Assembly: GCF_000499845.2 (NCBI RefSeq)
Contig: NC_023753.2
Coordinates: 2,170,001 to 2,234,000 of the forward strand
DNA length: 64,000 nucleotides
Direction: 5' to 3'
Source: Phaseolus vulgaris
Taxonomy: Eukaryota > Streptophyta > Magnoliopsida > Fabales > Fabaceae
A model generated the notes under the pieces. It worked only from the letters and a program-made list of their open reading frames with translations, made no database searches and had not been told where the DNA came from. Below are positions 24,117 to 36,476 of the stretch, one piece after another. Numbering within the stretch: the stretch's first letter is position 1; the number at the start of each line of letters is the position of its first letter. A program made the position numbers and the translations under genes.

Positions 24117-24218
24117 GATTTCTTGCTTAGTGCGATGCGCCAACAAGACAAACGTGTTTTTAATCAGCGTTGACTTCAAAATTCTCCTACCTATCATCAA
24201 AACAAATGTCTTTTCCAT

Positions 24219-24252
24219 AAAATACGTTTGAATGAAAAAATACGTTTGAATA
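24219..24252. repeat. Direct repeat upstream of the hydrolase gene
   Basis: AAATACGTTTGAAT occurs twice, about 19 bases apart, some 100-135 bases upstream of the chosen ATG. Each copy contains an ACGT core, as bZIP-type sites do. Whether it is regulatory is unknown. Confidence 0.5.
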
Positions 24253-27200
24253 ATGTACTTATTTTTTTTACTAGTTTTTCTTTAAATTATAGTGATTCAA
24301 CTTTGAGGGAATTGTTGAAAATACTTAACTCTAAAGTTAATAAGAACATAAAATTTTGTATATGTTATAAATATAGTGCTAAAATTCTAGTTGAGAGTAT
24401 CTTTTCACAGAATTTGAATATCATATATATAAATCGGAGTATTTTGTGATATAATCGAAGTATCATGTAATATAATAAAAAATATTACGTAAGTAAATCA
24501 GAATATTTATATAATATAATAAGAAATATTGCATAAGTAAATTAGATCATTTATGCAATATAATAAGAGACATTGTACAAACATATTAAAAATATTGATT
24601 CTCATAATATATTTATTTAAATTAATATTATTACACCAACATAATTATGTGAAAATTAATAATAATAATCTAAAAAATCATGGTTAATTTTATTAGTTCT
24701 AGATTTTCTCATGATTTAGATCGAAATGGAATACATTTGACTTTGACTTGATCGGTATATGTCTGATACAATACGGTGATTTATAAGAAAATAATGGTTA
24801 ATTTATATATAAGTTAATTTTTCTAACAATTATTTATGATTTTTTTTACAATTTACTTTTTACTTGATTATGTAGCCTTTACTATAATTATTTATATAGG
24901 AATTTATTCAAAGTAAGAAATTCTGTAAAATGATTTGGAATGATTTAATTTAAACTAACTTAAATATATTTGTAATTACATTTAATAATTTTAATTAATT
25001 TTGTAATATTTAATTTAAACTAACTATAATATATTTTTAATTATATTCCGCTATAATTAAAAAATACTAATTTATAAGATCAAAGTTACTCCCAATTGCT
25101 TTTTCAAAGTTTACAAAATTTCCTTGCACACTTTTTCTCATAAAAAAGGAATATTAGAAAAGTGTCCAGAAATGAAATGTCAAAATAATATTACATAACC
25201 CCACTGGTTAACCAGGAGCAGGAATATTAAGATGTATGGAAGGTTTTGGTAATTAAATGTATTTGCGATTCACTTTGTACCTAATTGAACTAGTTTTATA
25301 AATAACCCTATCTATATATACTTCATAGTTTTAACTTCCCCTTCCTATGTTGGTATTTCTATAAATACCATAAATATTTTAGAACAAATAAAATAGCTTT
25401 TACAATTAAAAGCTAATTTATTCACAAATTAAAATTCTAATTTTGGATAAATTAATATTAAATAATGTTTACAACGTAACTCATTTAATAATTTTTTTAA
25501 CATCTTAAACTTAATATAAGCATACATGATATTCATATAAACTTAAACTCTCCCTTCAAAAATAAATTTATCTTTTCAGAAAATAAAATTGTTTGTACAT
25601 TTTAAAAAGGATAACTAAACATAATAGAAAAAATTATTTTCTCATCTTTTCGTTTTATCATCTCTTCACTTTAATATATGATCATTATAGTTGAAAATAA
25701 CACACAAGTTAGAGTAAGTAAGTGTTTTAAAACTTTACATAAATGCATATATTAAAACCATATACATATATTTTCACGAGTCATAAAACTCATTCATATC
25801 TTATTCATACATTATTATTTATGCATATTCATTTCATTCATTAAACATATATTAGACTTAAGTGTCTAATTCTTACCTTACTAACTACATTTCATGTCAT
25901 AAATCATAACATCAATATCATAAACACTTAACTTTATTTCTAAAAAACACATGTATTGAGTTAGATTAGATTCAAATATTTGCACATGTCACACTACCTT
26001 TACTAAGTAATCTCACAACAAAACTACAAAATAAGACCAAATTCATTTATATGACAAGGTGAATACCTATACCTACATATAACAAGTCCTTAATAGGTCA
26101 TAGTAATATTCTTTTAACTCTGACCACCTGATATTTTTCTCTATGTGAGAGTCCAATATTAGCAGAGTCAAGATATATTCTTCAAAACTCCAAATTCAAT
26201 ACACAACAAAAAGATTCCAACATAATATTATCTTCTTGAAAAATAAAGATGTTTACAATATAGTACATGTCCTATGAATAATGATGATATAGTCTTATTC
26301 ATACACATCCTAAATTAATTCAAATAATAATAAATTTTAATTCACACATCACTATAATAATATATATGTTGATAAAATATAACAACTTAGTGAAATATAA
26401 AAAAAAATTGAAACATTTAAAAAATGTTATTTAAAATTTAAAAAACATTATCTTCATTGAGCCACCAATTTTTTCTCGAAAGAGATTAAGCACAACAAAC
26501 TGAGCACATATCTAAATTTGTTCAACTACTACTCTACTCGCTAGTAGTTTGCTTGTCAAGCAAACAAAGGTTTTAAATTTTGACTAAAATGAATTTCTCT
26601 AATCAAACAAAAGATAATTTTCACTAAAATGAATTTCTCTCAACAAACAAAATGGCACCCAAAATTTGTATTTATATATATTTTTTTTATCAACAATATT
26701 AATTTTGCATATTTATATAAATTGTATCAAATTGGTCCATAATGTTCTAGTTTATTTTTTTATAAATGTAATTAAATATTTCTTTATAAAGAAGATCATT
26801 TAAACCAATTTAACTCATACAATTTTAACTATTAAAAAATATAACATATTTCATCGTTTTCAATATCCCATATATCTCATTCATACAATATATTAGTAAC
26901 TAACAATATCTATTAGGAACATTAGTTATACATATAATTCATATAACAAATCTCTTAAAAATTATTGTCACATAAATTATTCATATTAAAACTAAATATA
27001 TTCATAATATTCTCTAAAAATAAAAATAAAAATCCTACTAAAAACTCAAAACACGGTGACCTACCCTAAGTTATTATGAAAACTTAACTAATTTTCATTA
27101 CCTTTACAATTTGTTTAACAATTCATATATACCATAATAATTTTAGACTAGAGATTAATTTTTATTAAAAAAAACATCATGTATAAACTAAAACCATATG

Positions 27201-27490
27201 CATATAACGTTTCGCATAAAACCAACTAAAGAAAAAGATAAAGAAAAGCTTACTTAAAAACAATTTCTGAAAAGAGAAAAGTGTTTTACTATCCTAAGAG
27301 ATATCTAAGATGAGTTGAAATCTATAAAAAGATATGAATAATTATCTTTAAAATCTTTGAGAAAATACAAAAGAAGAGTATTTTAGAAATATAAAGATTT
27401 TTATAAAATAAAATTAAAATAATTAACTATTTTCTATTTATAAACCTTAATTTAAATAATAAAATATTCATACTTAATCTTATTTAAATC
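24253..27490. other. Long AT-rich intergenic stretch
   Basis: No gene, RNA or transposon terminus was recognised. An imperfect local duplication, TTTTGACTAAAATGAATTTCTCT and TTTTCACTAAAATGAATTTCTC, lies at about 26575-26645. The rest is low-complexity A/T sequence with stops in all frames. Confidence 0.55.
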
Positions 27491-27650
27491 ACTACACAAC
27501 AAGAAAATCATGAAATCTTTAGATACCAAAATAATTAGTTACAATTTTAGAAACTAAAAAAATAGTTTATAAATTAGTTTCTATTATTAAATAATTTTTA
27601 AATTAGTATCTAATTAACAACTAATCTTTTAACTACTAATTATTTACTTT
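27491..27650 (+). mobile_element. Half copy of the foldback CACTA-type MITE (copy 4)
   Basis: Starts CACTACACAACAAGAAAATC and follows the left arm of the full copies, with internal deletions, to CTAACTACTAATTATTTAC. It stops about where the hairpin apex would be. The right arm and right terminus are missing, so it cannot be mobilised. The end is approximate. Confidence 0.7.
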
Positions 27651-28620
27651 TCACTAAAGGTTTTATGACTTTTAATTCTATTAATTTTTCTTTTTTTTCA
27701 CTAAAACCTAATCACTATATAATTGTTATATTTAAATCTACACTGAAAAATTTGTTGTTTGCAAAAGTTTACGAGGGCCCTGCTTCTTGATTTGCATTTC
27801 AAGTTCGATTAGTATAGGCAATTAAACCAAATTCATCAAACAGTGATGAATGGTAACATAAAGTTATGGAAGTTTTTTAGTTTGTATTTTTATTATTACT
27901 TTTAACTGAGGCAAGATGTTTTCCCATCAATGAAGAATTCAATTTTTTTAAACCTTGTGAGGACTCTTTTTTCCATTAGTTTTTGTTTCCCATCAAATAG
28001 ATTTGTTTTCAATCGTTAGCAAATTTAGAACTATGTAATCATTGACTTTATGAAGTGTTTGGTTAACTACATACACACTTGAGACACAAATTTTGAGTGA
28101 TTTAGTTAACAATATAAATCAAATTAAAATTATTTTTATTGTTCATCTTGTTGAAAAGTTAGAAGAAAAAAAAAATATAAGGAGAGGGGTTGAATTGTGT
28201 TTTAATTAAATTTAGATTTTTTTAAAATATTGTTTAATTAGAAATGTTTAGATGATAGTTTTATTTATCAAGTGATCATACTATACTTATTGTATTCGAT
28301 AGATATGTACATACGTAATTTGAAAACTTTCACTAAAACATCTAAAAGTAAGATATTGTTAACACATTTTCTCACAATAACTCAATAACTTTCCTAGTTC
28401 ATTTGTCATATAATTAGTAGATTGATATAAGTAGATAATATTGTGAAATACACTTCAAATATTATTTGGACTCCAGTAAAAAAAAATATTGATTTACTGA
28501 CAAAAAAATTACCGACAATTTTATCTGTTCGTCAATAATTTCTTAATTCTAATAAATTTTTATTGACGGATGAAATTACCAATGAATTTATGTCCGTTAA
28601 TAATTAAGGGTTTATAATAG

Positions 28621-28762
28621 TAATAGTTAATATCAATAATATTAATAATACAATAATAATAATATTAATAATGATAATAATATTAATAGTAATAATAATC
28701 TTAATTAAAATAATAGTCAAATATTAATAATATTAATAATATTAATAATAATAATAATAAAT
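28621..28762. repeat. AAT/ATT-rich microsatellite-like tract
   Basis: Imperfect run of ATT and AAT units over about 140 bp, read directly. No other feature inside. Confidence 0.85.
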
Positions 28763-31390
28763 ATTTTTGCCACAAAGTGTTTTTAACATAGGTAAACTTA
28801 ATGGTTATTTTTAATAGTCAAAATTTTCATTTATGAAAAATTTTAATTGTTAAAATTTACAGTTTTAATCATAATAAATATCATATTTGCTTTGCAGTGC
28901 AAGAAGGAAAGTAATTGAACGTTAAAATTATAAACTGAAATCTAATCTTCTTCCTGATATTATAAATTTTTAAATTAATTACTTTCACTTTTCGATTTAA
29001 TAGTGTTTTGTTTAACAATTTTTTAAATATCCTTTTTTCCAGGAAGGAAATTAGGAAGTATGAGAATTCTAATTAAAAACAAAGTTGCAACAGTTATAAT
29101 TATATTTTTTTCTTTTTTATTCCTATGAACACTTGTTATATTTTGCCCATTACTCTAAGTGCTTGTTTGAAGATTGTAATAACATATAAGGAATAGAGAA
29201 AAAAAAAATCCAATTTGACTTTGAATAATTTATGAGGAAAGTTTTCAAAACATAAAATAGTTCACACATACTTAATTTAGTATTTTTTTTTAAACTTTTT
29301 ATTGTTTTATATTATTGTGCTTACAAGATTAGGTATCTCTTATAGTGATTTTTTTTTTCGGTCTTCTCGATCTTCAGGTGTTGTAGTCTTTGATCAAATT
29401 TTTCTTTTCACCAAATTATTGTGAAGGATTTGTAAATGCAGACAAGTTTGAACGAGAAAGGTTATCTCCTCTATCTGATACTTTTGAATGACCCCTATTT
29501 TCATGAATCCGCTCATGAGTTTAAAAGCAGATCCAATTGAATAAACTAATTTAATTATGATTAACTGGACTTTATTTAGGTTAAGTAAGTAATCTCGAAC
29601 ATCTCAACCATTCAGTCATTTCCATCATCTCCATTATCCGGTGGCACATTTATCATTAAGTTTTAAAATTGCTTATAATTTTGTTCATTTTAATATTTCT
29701 ATAAATATTTATTTTGTATTAAAATTTAGTTCATATTACTAGTCCGAAAAATAAATATAATCTAAAATGGTGCTCTGATGGGCACTTAATGAGCCTCTTT
29801 TCCGTACGTCGGTTCACCAACTGATATGGTTGTTCATTAATTGTGATTTGTTGAATAATTGTGTTAGCTAATCTCTTTGTTTTTGTGTTCATATTGTTTA
29901 ATATCGTATTAGCTATCACCTTTAATGCTACTTATTGCCTTATTGGGCCGACGAGGCATATTTCCGCAGCATCCAATAAATATGTTTCAACATTAATCAA
30001 TTCACCAATAAATGCTACCAACCATTGCCTTTTGGCCCATCTCACTTTACATCTTATTCTTATTCATTCTTATCTAATTAAACTTTAATATCCATTCTTC
30101 ACAATTCCACATTTTCCAAAATAATAATACTTTTTTATAACTGTGTTTTTAGTCATTTTTGTTTGGGTATTTTATGTTTTAAAATGAATCGATATGATTC
30201 CTTAGTCGGTTTCACTATCAAAATAACATTTTTTTATTTTAAAATAGTTTATTTTAATATAATGTATATTATATTTAATTTAAAGGTTAAATTTTTTTTT
30301 CTCGTATTCTCATAATTTCACGCAAAATTAATTTTTATCTTTAATCTAAATTTTATATCTTCTAAATATTTATAATAAAAAAATATTAAAATTAAATATT
30401 GTCAATTTTTTTCATATAATAAAGAAATTGTGAATATAAATTATGTTATTAAAATATTTCATACTGAGGGTTATAATATTATAATAAATTTTACTTTAAA
30501 ATATATAAAAAAAATTAATAAAAATTTATTTTAATAATTTTCTTATTATAAATATTAAAAGATCTAAAATTTACAATAAAATAAAAACTATTTTCATGTT
30601 ATATATAGAGAAAAAAACACATATAACTCTTAAATTAATTTTATTACTATAATACATATAATTTAAATAATGTCTGATATTTTTTAACCTATACCATGGC
30701 TATTTTAAGGAATAAGAAATAGAAAATGTTTATTTTGAAACTCAAATAATAAACAACATACATTTGAAACCAATTATAATAATATAATAATATTTAAATT
30801 AAAAAATAAAATAAATATAATTAAAATAAAAATTTATTGAAGTGTGAATGTGGATGTGTTTTATTTGCGGATGTTAAAAGTATCAGTATCCTGAGAAATA
30901 TCCATTACAAAAAGTTAATTGTTATGGAGGACCACTAAGGAGTTTGATGAAGGCAAGGGAAAAAGTTGATAGAAGAATGAAATTGGTTTGTTTTAAACGT
31001 TTGAAGGATGAAAAATGGAATTTAAAATTGAAAGAATAAAATAAAAAACACTAAAAAAGTAAAATACTAAAAAGAATATTTGAATGGAAGAGAAATCTAA
31101 CCCTTTTTTATATGCAATACACTTTAGTACGGATGTGACAGAACAGAAGAAGTGTGAAGAAGAGCATGTTTTTGTTTATCGTATTTTTCATCCTTATTTT
31201 CTACATCTCTTCTTCCTTCTTATGTTTTTATTTTCTGAAAATGTCCTTTCTTGGTGGGTCCAATTTCTAACATCAAATCAGGTCAAATCTAATGATGAGG
31301 ATTAGAAAAATCAAAAATGAAAAAAGATACATTAATTGTTGCACTTTTCAAACCATGCTGTGGAAAGTTTTTCCTTATTTGAACCACAGA

Positions 31391-31434
31391 GAATGAATGA
31401 ATGAAAGAAAGAAAGAAAGAAAGAAAGAAAGAAT
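31391..31434. repeat. Compound (GAAT)n(GAAA)n microsatellite
   Basis: Three GAAT/AATG units run into about eight GAAA units, read directly. Likely length-polymorphic. Confidence 0.9.
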
Positions 31435-33270
31435 GGCCAACTCCATCAAAAAAAAGCTGCAAAATTTTATTTGGTAAACGTCCATCATCAACCCCATTAT
31501 TTACATTTTGAAACAACCCCCTTGTACAAAACCCCTCATTTCCTTTTGATGGATGTTTTTTTTTTTAAAAAAAGTGAAAAAAAGAATAAAAAATATTTAG
31601 TTGAAGAGAAATTAGAATATTATTTTATTTGTTTTCATTATTAACAAAATCAGATTGAAAAAGAAAAGGAGTCTCTTTCATGATAGATTATGAAAGGTTG
31701 TATACTCTTCTCTTGTGTGAAAATTGTATACATTGTTTAAGTTTTAGAAAAATAAACTTTTATCTTCAATAGTTGCTTCTTACCATCCCCGTAAACTTTA
31801 ACTTACTAAGTAACATAATTTATACTATATTAATTTAATAGATTGTAAGAACACATTTTATATTATTTTAATGAAAAATTAAATAGAGATTACTTTTTAA
31901 TAAAAAAAAATTATGAAAGTCCTCAGTTTATATGTATAGATGATTCACATGATGTTGTTCTTCTGGTTGTTGTTTTCTCCTAATATTACCGGCTTAGGTA
32001 ATAAGGTACAAAATAGCTTTAAACAATTTAAGATTATATAATAAATAATAAGTTATTTTTATAGTCTTTCTCATATATTTAAAAATATTTTATATTTTTA
32101 CTGGTTTTAGGGTTAAAGAGTCCTTTTTGGGTGAATTTTTTTTTCTCTCTTTATGATTGATTAACATGATAAATCCCCATCTACAAATTATGGTATTTTC
32201 GGATTTGATGTTAATCGTAGTATCTAAGTAAAAAAAAATTCTTGTCCACAAATCCTAAACAACTAGACCAAAGTCTGACTCATTTTTTTATCTTTAAAGA
32301 GTGATTTTTTTAATAAGGTTTTAATGAGGCTTTGTTTCGAAATAATTTTTTTTGACTAATGTAAAATATAAGTGTCATTTTTACTTAAATCAAGATCAAA
32401 TCTTCAAAAAAAATTAATAAAAGATCTAACAACACTTTTTGAGATCACACGATCATCGAGTTTATGGTGTTTGATCAAGTCAAATGATTATTTAAATTTT
32501 TTTACAAACTTAGACCAAATAGTCAAATAACACCCCGAAACCAAACTGTCATCAGATCAACAATACTTAGCCAAGATCAAATGATCATCGAAATTTTTTT
32601 TCAAAAAACTTGAATCAAATGGTCAAGTATTGTCCAAGTTCAAACGATCATAAAAAATCGTATAAAATCAAAAGGATTAATAAACATTACATGAAATCAA
32701 AATCAAAAAATGATTTATGCTAAACCCAAACGAGTCTCATTCATCATTTGAATTGATCCACATGTATATCTTATCGAATTTTAAATGTCTTATGAACATA
32801 CTCCCCAATTATAACAAGATGCATTCAGACAAATAATCACTAATTTAATCTAATATTTAAGACACATAAATCAAACAATCTTAGGTTATTCGCGACTATA
32901 GATTACTAGTATAAAATTTATTTATATCTCATAATAAATGTTTAATATTTTCTTATAGGTTGTTAGGATAAAATTCATTTATATAATCTAAGAACTCTTT
33001 AATGTTTTCTTAATGATCTCAATCCAATAAGACATATAAACCGGTGATAACTCTAAAAATAAAAAGTATTCAACTCTTTATATTTTCTTATACTCATAAA
33101 TATCTTATATTCTTACAAGTTAAATAATTATTACAAATAAATTTTCATTTTCTCCTTATAATCATAACAAAAATCCCCTCATAACTCTACTAATTATTTT
33201 CAGTAAAAATAATATGATAATAAAATCAGAAGACAATCTTCTCCACTTTTTATTTAATTTAAAATAATGA

Positions 33271-34895
33271 ATTATAATTCTTCCGTCACCAATGTTATCA
33301 GTTTCTATAAACTAACATTGTATTAATTGCTTTAATTATTCATTTAACAAAACATAACAAGTGTAACGTCTAAAAGTATTTGTAATTATTCTGTATATTA
33401 AATTGACTGTTGACTGAAATTGAGAAGTCATAACGCTGGACATATTAATTTAAATTAAAAAAACATTTTAAAGATCATATTACAACAATAACAGTAACCT
33501 TAACCATAATCACTTATTTTTAAATTTAAAATACGATTAATTGTAATTTGTAACTCTTCCGTGCATGTTATTATTAGTTTTGTTAGTTACTATAATTAAT
33601 ACTATATTAATTGCTATAATTGTACATTTAGCGAAACATAACAATTACCTGTAATTTCTCCCTAGATTCATTTGACAAAAAAAATCCTAGGTGAAAATAT
33701 TTGTAATTGTTTGGTAGATTCACACTACACAATCAAATCATCAAATAGAAATAATTTTTATAGAACAAAACAATTACTTACCATAGTAATTAAATTAAAT
33801 ATCATTTTAAAAATTATAAAGAAAATTGATTTTTAAATTAATTTCTATTATTGTTAAATAGTTTCTAAATTAGTATCTAATTAACAACCAATGTTTTAAC
33901 TACCAATTATTTAGATTCTAAATTTGGTAACAAAAACCTTTAGTGACTAAATACCAATTTAGAAACCATTTAATAATAATAGAAATTAATTTAGAACCAA
34001 AATTTTATTTAGTCTCTAATGGTTTTTAGTTTAGTTACTATAACAACTAATTATTTTTTTTTTATAAAATTGATTTTTATTTTATAAGTTTGTCGTACTG
34101 TCAATTGAAAATCCTTGACTACCTAAAATGAAAAAATTATAACGGTGAACATATTAATTTAAATAAAAAATAATTTTAAGACAAAATTACAACCATAACC
34201 ATAATGATAAACGTCAATAAGAAAATAAAAAAAGTTTTTTCAATTAACTATCTACAAACTCAATGTAATATTATCATAAACACATTACACTTGTACCAAC
34301 TATGTATCCACTATTTTCTTCTGATAATAAAAAAATAAATATTATAATGATTATTAAAATAAAATTAATAAAAAAAGGTAATCATAAAAAAATATTTTTT
34401 ATTAATTTCTATAATATTATAATTACACAATAGAAATATTTTGGAATAATTACTATTCATCGTAAATTGTTTTCATGGAAAATAAAATTAATAAAACAAA
34501 CTGAGTTTATCATAAAATTAGCAATATATGTGTACATATCAAAATAGTTTAAAAAACATCTTTATTATTGACTGTTATAGATATTAAATTTTAAAATTAA
34601 AACTTATTTAAAATTTAAATATGATTAATTGCAGTTATTCCGGTTAGCATAAATTAATATTGTATTATTTGGTATAATTATACATTTACTAAAGCATAAA
34701 AATTAATTGTAATCACTCCCTAGATTCAAGTGACACAAAAATGTTATAAGTGAAACGTTTAAAAGTTTTTATAATCACTCAATATATTCGATTAGTGAAA
34801 AATAAATGATTGATTACTCGGGCTTGAAAAGTCATAATGCTGATCATATTAATTTAAATAAATCATTATTTAAGATCAAATTAGACTAATAATCT
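33271..34895. repeat. Degenerate three-unit tandem repeat interrupted by a MITE
   Basis: Three blocks share ordered anchors: one of the type TTAATTGCTATAATTNTACATTTA..AAACATAACAA (near 33321, 33608 and 34662), then TAATY(A)CTCCCTAGATTCA in units two and three, then GTCATAACGCTGGACATATT or a variant (near 33428, 34138 and 34830), followed by TAATTTAAAT and an AAGATCA(A)ATTA block. Unit length is about 250-300 bp when the MITE in unit two is removed. Nothing coding is seen. It may be an old satellite-like or transposon-derived array; I do not recognise the family. Confidence 0.55.
33723..34100 (+). mobile_element. Foldback CACTA-type MITE, copy 5 (diverged)
   Basis: Starts CACTACACAATCAAATCATC and ends TTTGTCGTACTG, with a 3-bp duplication TCA on each side (33720-33722 and 34101-34103). 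378 bp. More mutated than copies 2 and 3, so probably older. It interrupts the second unit of the surrounding tandem repeat, so it inserted after that repeat was duplicated. Confidence 0.82.
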
Positions 34896-35537
34896 TTACC
34901 ATAAACTATTAAAAAGTGTATAAAACTAACTCAAATCTTAAACTTGTGAACTCATGTGCCTAAAATTATATATTTATGAGTGATTAACAATCTCATAAGA
35001 TCAATAATTTTAAAATAAATTTAAATAATTTTTATATTATATTTAGAAGTGAATTAAATCTAATTTAATTTTATAAAATTATTTATAAAATAAAATTTAC
35101 ATTCACTTATATAATATAAAATATTTTTATTTTTAATTAATGTAGAAATTTTAACCTAATTACTAGTAGAAGAAAAGAAATTTTTTCTTTTAATTGGCGT
35201 CTAAACTTAATTATTTTTTTTACATAACATATATATGCACGCATAGACAGACTAATTAGAGAATTAGGTAAGTAGATAAGCATTGAAGTTCATGCTGAGA
35301 CAGTGATTAATGATAAGGCTTAGAAGCTTAATTAAATCATAACGGTTTTCAAACCTTTTTATTTTAATCAGTCTCGCCACTCTACAACCTTTTTCCTTTC
35401 TTCATCTTTCGTTGTTGCCGAATACGTGTGTGCACCCGCCTCTTCTTCTACACGTGAAAAGAATGGAAAAACAACACTCAAATCTAAATTCATTCACTTT
35501 TGTGACCTTGGCTTCTGTAACTTTTAATTTTAATAAG
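34896..35537. other. AT-rich intergenic DNA
   Basis: No gene is visible. The minus-strand open frames at 35402-35789 start inside the solo LTR to the right and are LTR sequence plus flank, not genes. Confidence 0.55.
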
Positions 35538-36000
35538 TGTACCTGTTTGGAGAAATGGGGCCCAGGCACGGTCGGTTGACGTAATGAGATTGCTGACGTG
35601 TCGATCTTTTTCTCCTTCGGTCGGTGGTTCCTTTTTGGTGTCTCCTTCAGTTGGTCGTTCCTTTTCAGTTGGTCGTTCCTTCGGGCGGGGGAGGGTACCT
35701 GCGAAGGCACTCCGACGCTCAAGTAAGTATGAGATTCTAAGCGCGGTTTCGTAAGTGAATGAAAACGTACCTTTCTCTGGCTTGAGCACAGTATTTATAG
35801 GATTGCCTAATGGGCCTTCTGTCCCTTGGGCTCAGGGTGGTTATGGATATGTCTTGCTAGTCGTGCTCCGGAATAGAACATATCTTCTTTAAACGCATAT
35901 TCCTTATTCTTCGGAGGTGGATCTTAACCAATTTAGCTTGTCACATAAATGCCCTTACATTTATTGTGCATTCGGTCGGTCGGTCGGTGCCTACGGTACA
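35538..36000 (-). mobile_element. Solo LTR, probably Ty3/gypsy type
   Basis: 463 bp bounded by TGTACC at the left and GGTACA at the right, i.e. an LTR with perfect TG...CA inverted ends. The 5-bp duplication ATAAG lies directly outside both ends (35533-35537 and 36001-36005). On the minus strand it has a TATA box (CTATAAATACTG, 35792-35799 region) and, about 80 bp later, TTGAGCGTCGGAGTGCC followed by TTCGCAGGTACC, a block I recognise from legume gypsy-type LTRs. A single LTR with intact duplications is the product of recombination between the two LTRs of a full element. It also holds (CGGT)4 at its U3 edge and two copies of CAGTTGGTCGTTCCTT near 35648 and 35666. The ~100-codon minus-strand frames inside are not genes. 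Confidence 0.88.
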
Positions 36001-36067
36001 ATAAGAAAAGGTGAAAATATTTTTATCAGATATTTTAGAGATTTTTAAATGAAAAAAAAAACATTTC

Positions 36068-36476
36068 TGTACTACCGGGTGACCGAAAGATCGACCAAAC
36101 TACAAAGCCGACTAGACGATAAGACGCAAAGCTAAACACATAATTAGGTATAAACAAGCCAACTTAAGTGATAAGCGTAGTTAAGGCACAATTGGGTCTT
36201 CGTTTGAACCCTAAAGCAGATCCATAGCAACCACAACCCATCTAGAGCAGTATAAATAGCAGAAGAGGCACAACACCCAAGTTAACTATTCACTCCCCAC
36301 TCTTCTGGTACTTAGCTTTCGGTCTGACTTGACCGTCGGAGTGTCTTCGCAGGTACTCCTCCATCGTGTCCAGACCAAAGAAGATCCAGCTGAAAGAAAA
36401 CTAACGGAAATACCGAAAAAACGAGAAGATCATCACAAGAGGAAGTGTTCTTAAGGATTTAGATGTTGGAGGAAGA
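36068..36476 (+). mobile_element. Second LTR-like sequence, plus orientation
   Basis: Starts TGTACTACCGGGTGACCG and carries a TATA box (TATAAATA, 36251-36258), then, 70 bp on, ACTTGACCGTCGGAGTG followed by TCTTCGCAGGTAC, which is the same block as in the solo LTR at 35538-36000 but on the opposite strand. Outside the shared block the two LTRs are largely dissimilar, so they come from related but different families. The 3' border is uncertain: ATTTC occurs just before the start (36063-36067) and at 36477-36481, a possible target duplication, but the sequence before the right copy does not end in CA. Confidence 0.6.

Larger units (their letters stand above)
27651..33270. other. Long AT-rich intergenic stretch
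   Basis: No gene is recognised. At about 28490-28610, paired blocks such as TTACTGACAAAAAAATTACC, TATTGACGGATG and TGTCCGTTAATAATT look like subterminal repeats of another DNA transposon family, without clear ends. A GC-richer patch near 29770-30010 (GGGCCGACGAGGCATATTTC) is unrecognised. At 32430-32660 a GATCA(A/T)..(A)AATGATCAT-type motif recurs degenerately. At 32880-33020 a block of about 70 bp (TTAGGTT...TATAAAATTTATTTATAT...TTTTCTTA) appears twice. Small frames at 29731-30088 and 31084-31516 have no recognisable content. Confidence 0.45.

Noticed and set aside
31084..31516. 73- and 75-codon frames around the GAAA microsatellite
   Set aside because: Overlapping on both strands, partly encoded by the simple repeat, and without recognisable content.
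35402..35789. Minus frames rich in ERPTEKERPTEG-like repeats
   Set aside because: They lie in the solo LTR and its flank; the repeats come from short direct repeats in LTR sequence, not a protein.
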